Shown piece after piece: positions 23,275 to 23,294 of a stretch of DNA of 23,294 nucleotides. Each line of letters opens with the position of its first letter. The stretch's first letter is position 1. Made by a program: the position numbers and the translations under genes. Source of the stretch: Nitrospira sp. UBA6909 (GTDB lineage: Bacteria > Nitrospirota > Nitrospiria > Nitrospirales > Nitrospiraceae); NCBI GenBank assembly GCA_002451055.1, contig DKBD01000258.1, forward strand, positions 1 through 23,294. The letters run 5' to 3'. The notes beneath the pieces were generated by a model that was not told the origin of the DNA, did not search any database, and was given only the letters and a program-made list of their open reading frames with translations.

Positions 23275-23294
23275 GATCGTCGTCCCTTTCTTTG

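Overview
The window looks like chromosomal DNA of a Gram-negative, moderately GC-rich bacterium, most likely a Nitrospira-type member of the Nitrospirota. This rests on the mix of gene families, on outer-membrane parts (usher, PBP1b, lipoproteins, OmpA domain), on a c-type-heme Tll0287-like sensor and on a YncE-like periplasmic propeller fragment. The organism is inferred from gene content; there is no rRNA or other marker gene. I see no tRNA, CRISPR array, insertion sequence or transposase.

Left part (1-2013, all minus strand): the first 27 codons of a gene leaving the window (possibly RdgC-like), a lipoprotein version of the cyclase/kynurenine formamidase family, and a bolA-monothiol glutaredoxin pair (iron-sulfur/redox handling) that ends in a very large nested hairpin with a U-tract.

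Signalling operon (2193-6897, plus): a sigma54-like promoter precedes a stand-alone receiver, a soluble histidine kinase whose input domain is an NAD(P)-type Rossmann fold, a membrane Cache-HAMP-PAS histidine kinase, and a periplasmic CxxCH heme protein. The genes overlap by 4, 4 and 34 bases, so they look like one translationally coupled unit. It probably reads both cytoplasmic cofactor state and periplasmic redox state. This is the most unusual system in the window.

Envelope block (6978-11095, minus): an AI-2E/PerM-type permease, a bactofilin and a PBP1b-type bifunctional peptidoglycan synthase.

Surface fibre block (11594-16628, plus): a spore-coat-protein-U/Csu-type chaperone-usher system with two paralogous major-subunit genes, a PapD-like chaperone, an usher and a third, divergent subunit. 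Its last gene overlaps the end of a convergent sodium:solute symporter gene. A divergent OmpA-domain lipoprotein follows.

Right part (18903-23294): a decayed FAD monooxygenase remnant with a large internal deletion, a 61-residue membrane protein, an NmrA-type NAD(P)-binding protein, and a divergent DGPF/YCII protein plus ECF42-type sigma factor pair preceded by a good match to the ECF42 promoter. At the edge are a truncated YncE-like beta-propeller gene and an unlisted 57-residue membrane protein with its own downstream hairpin.
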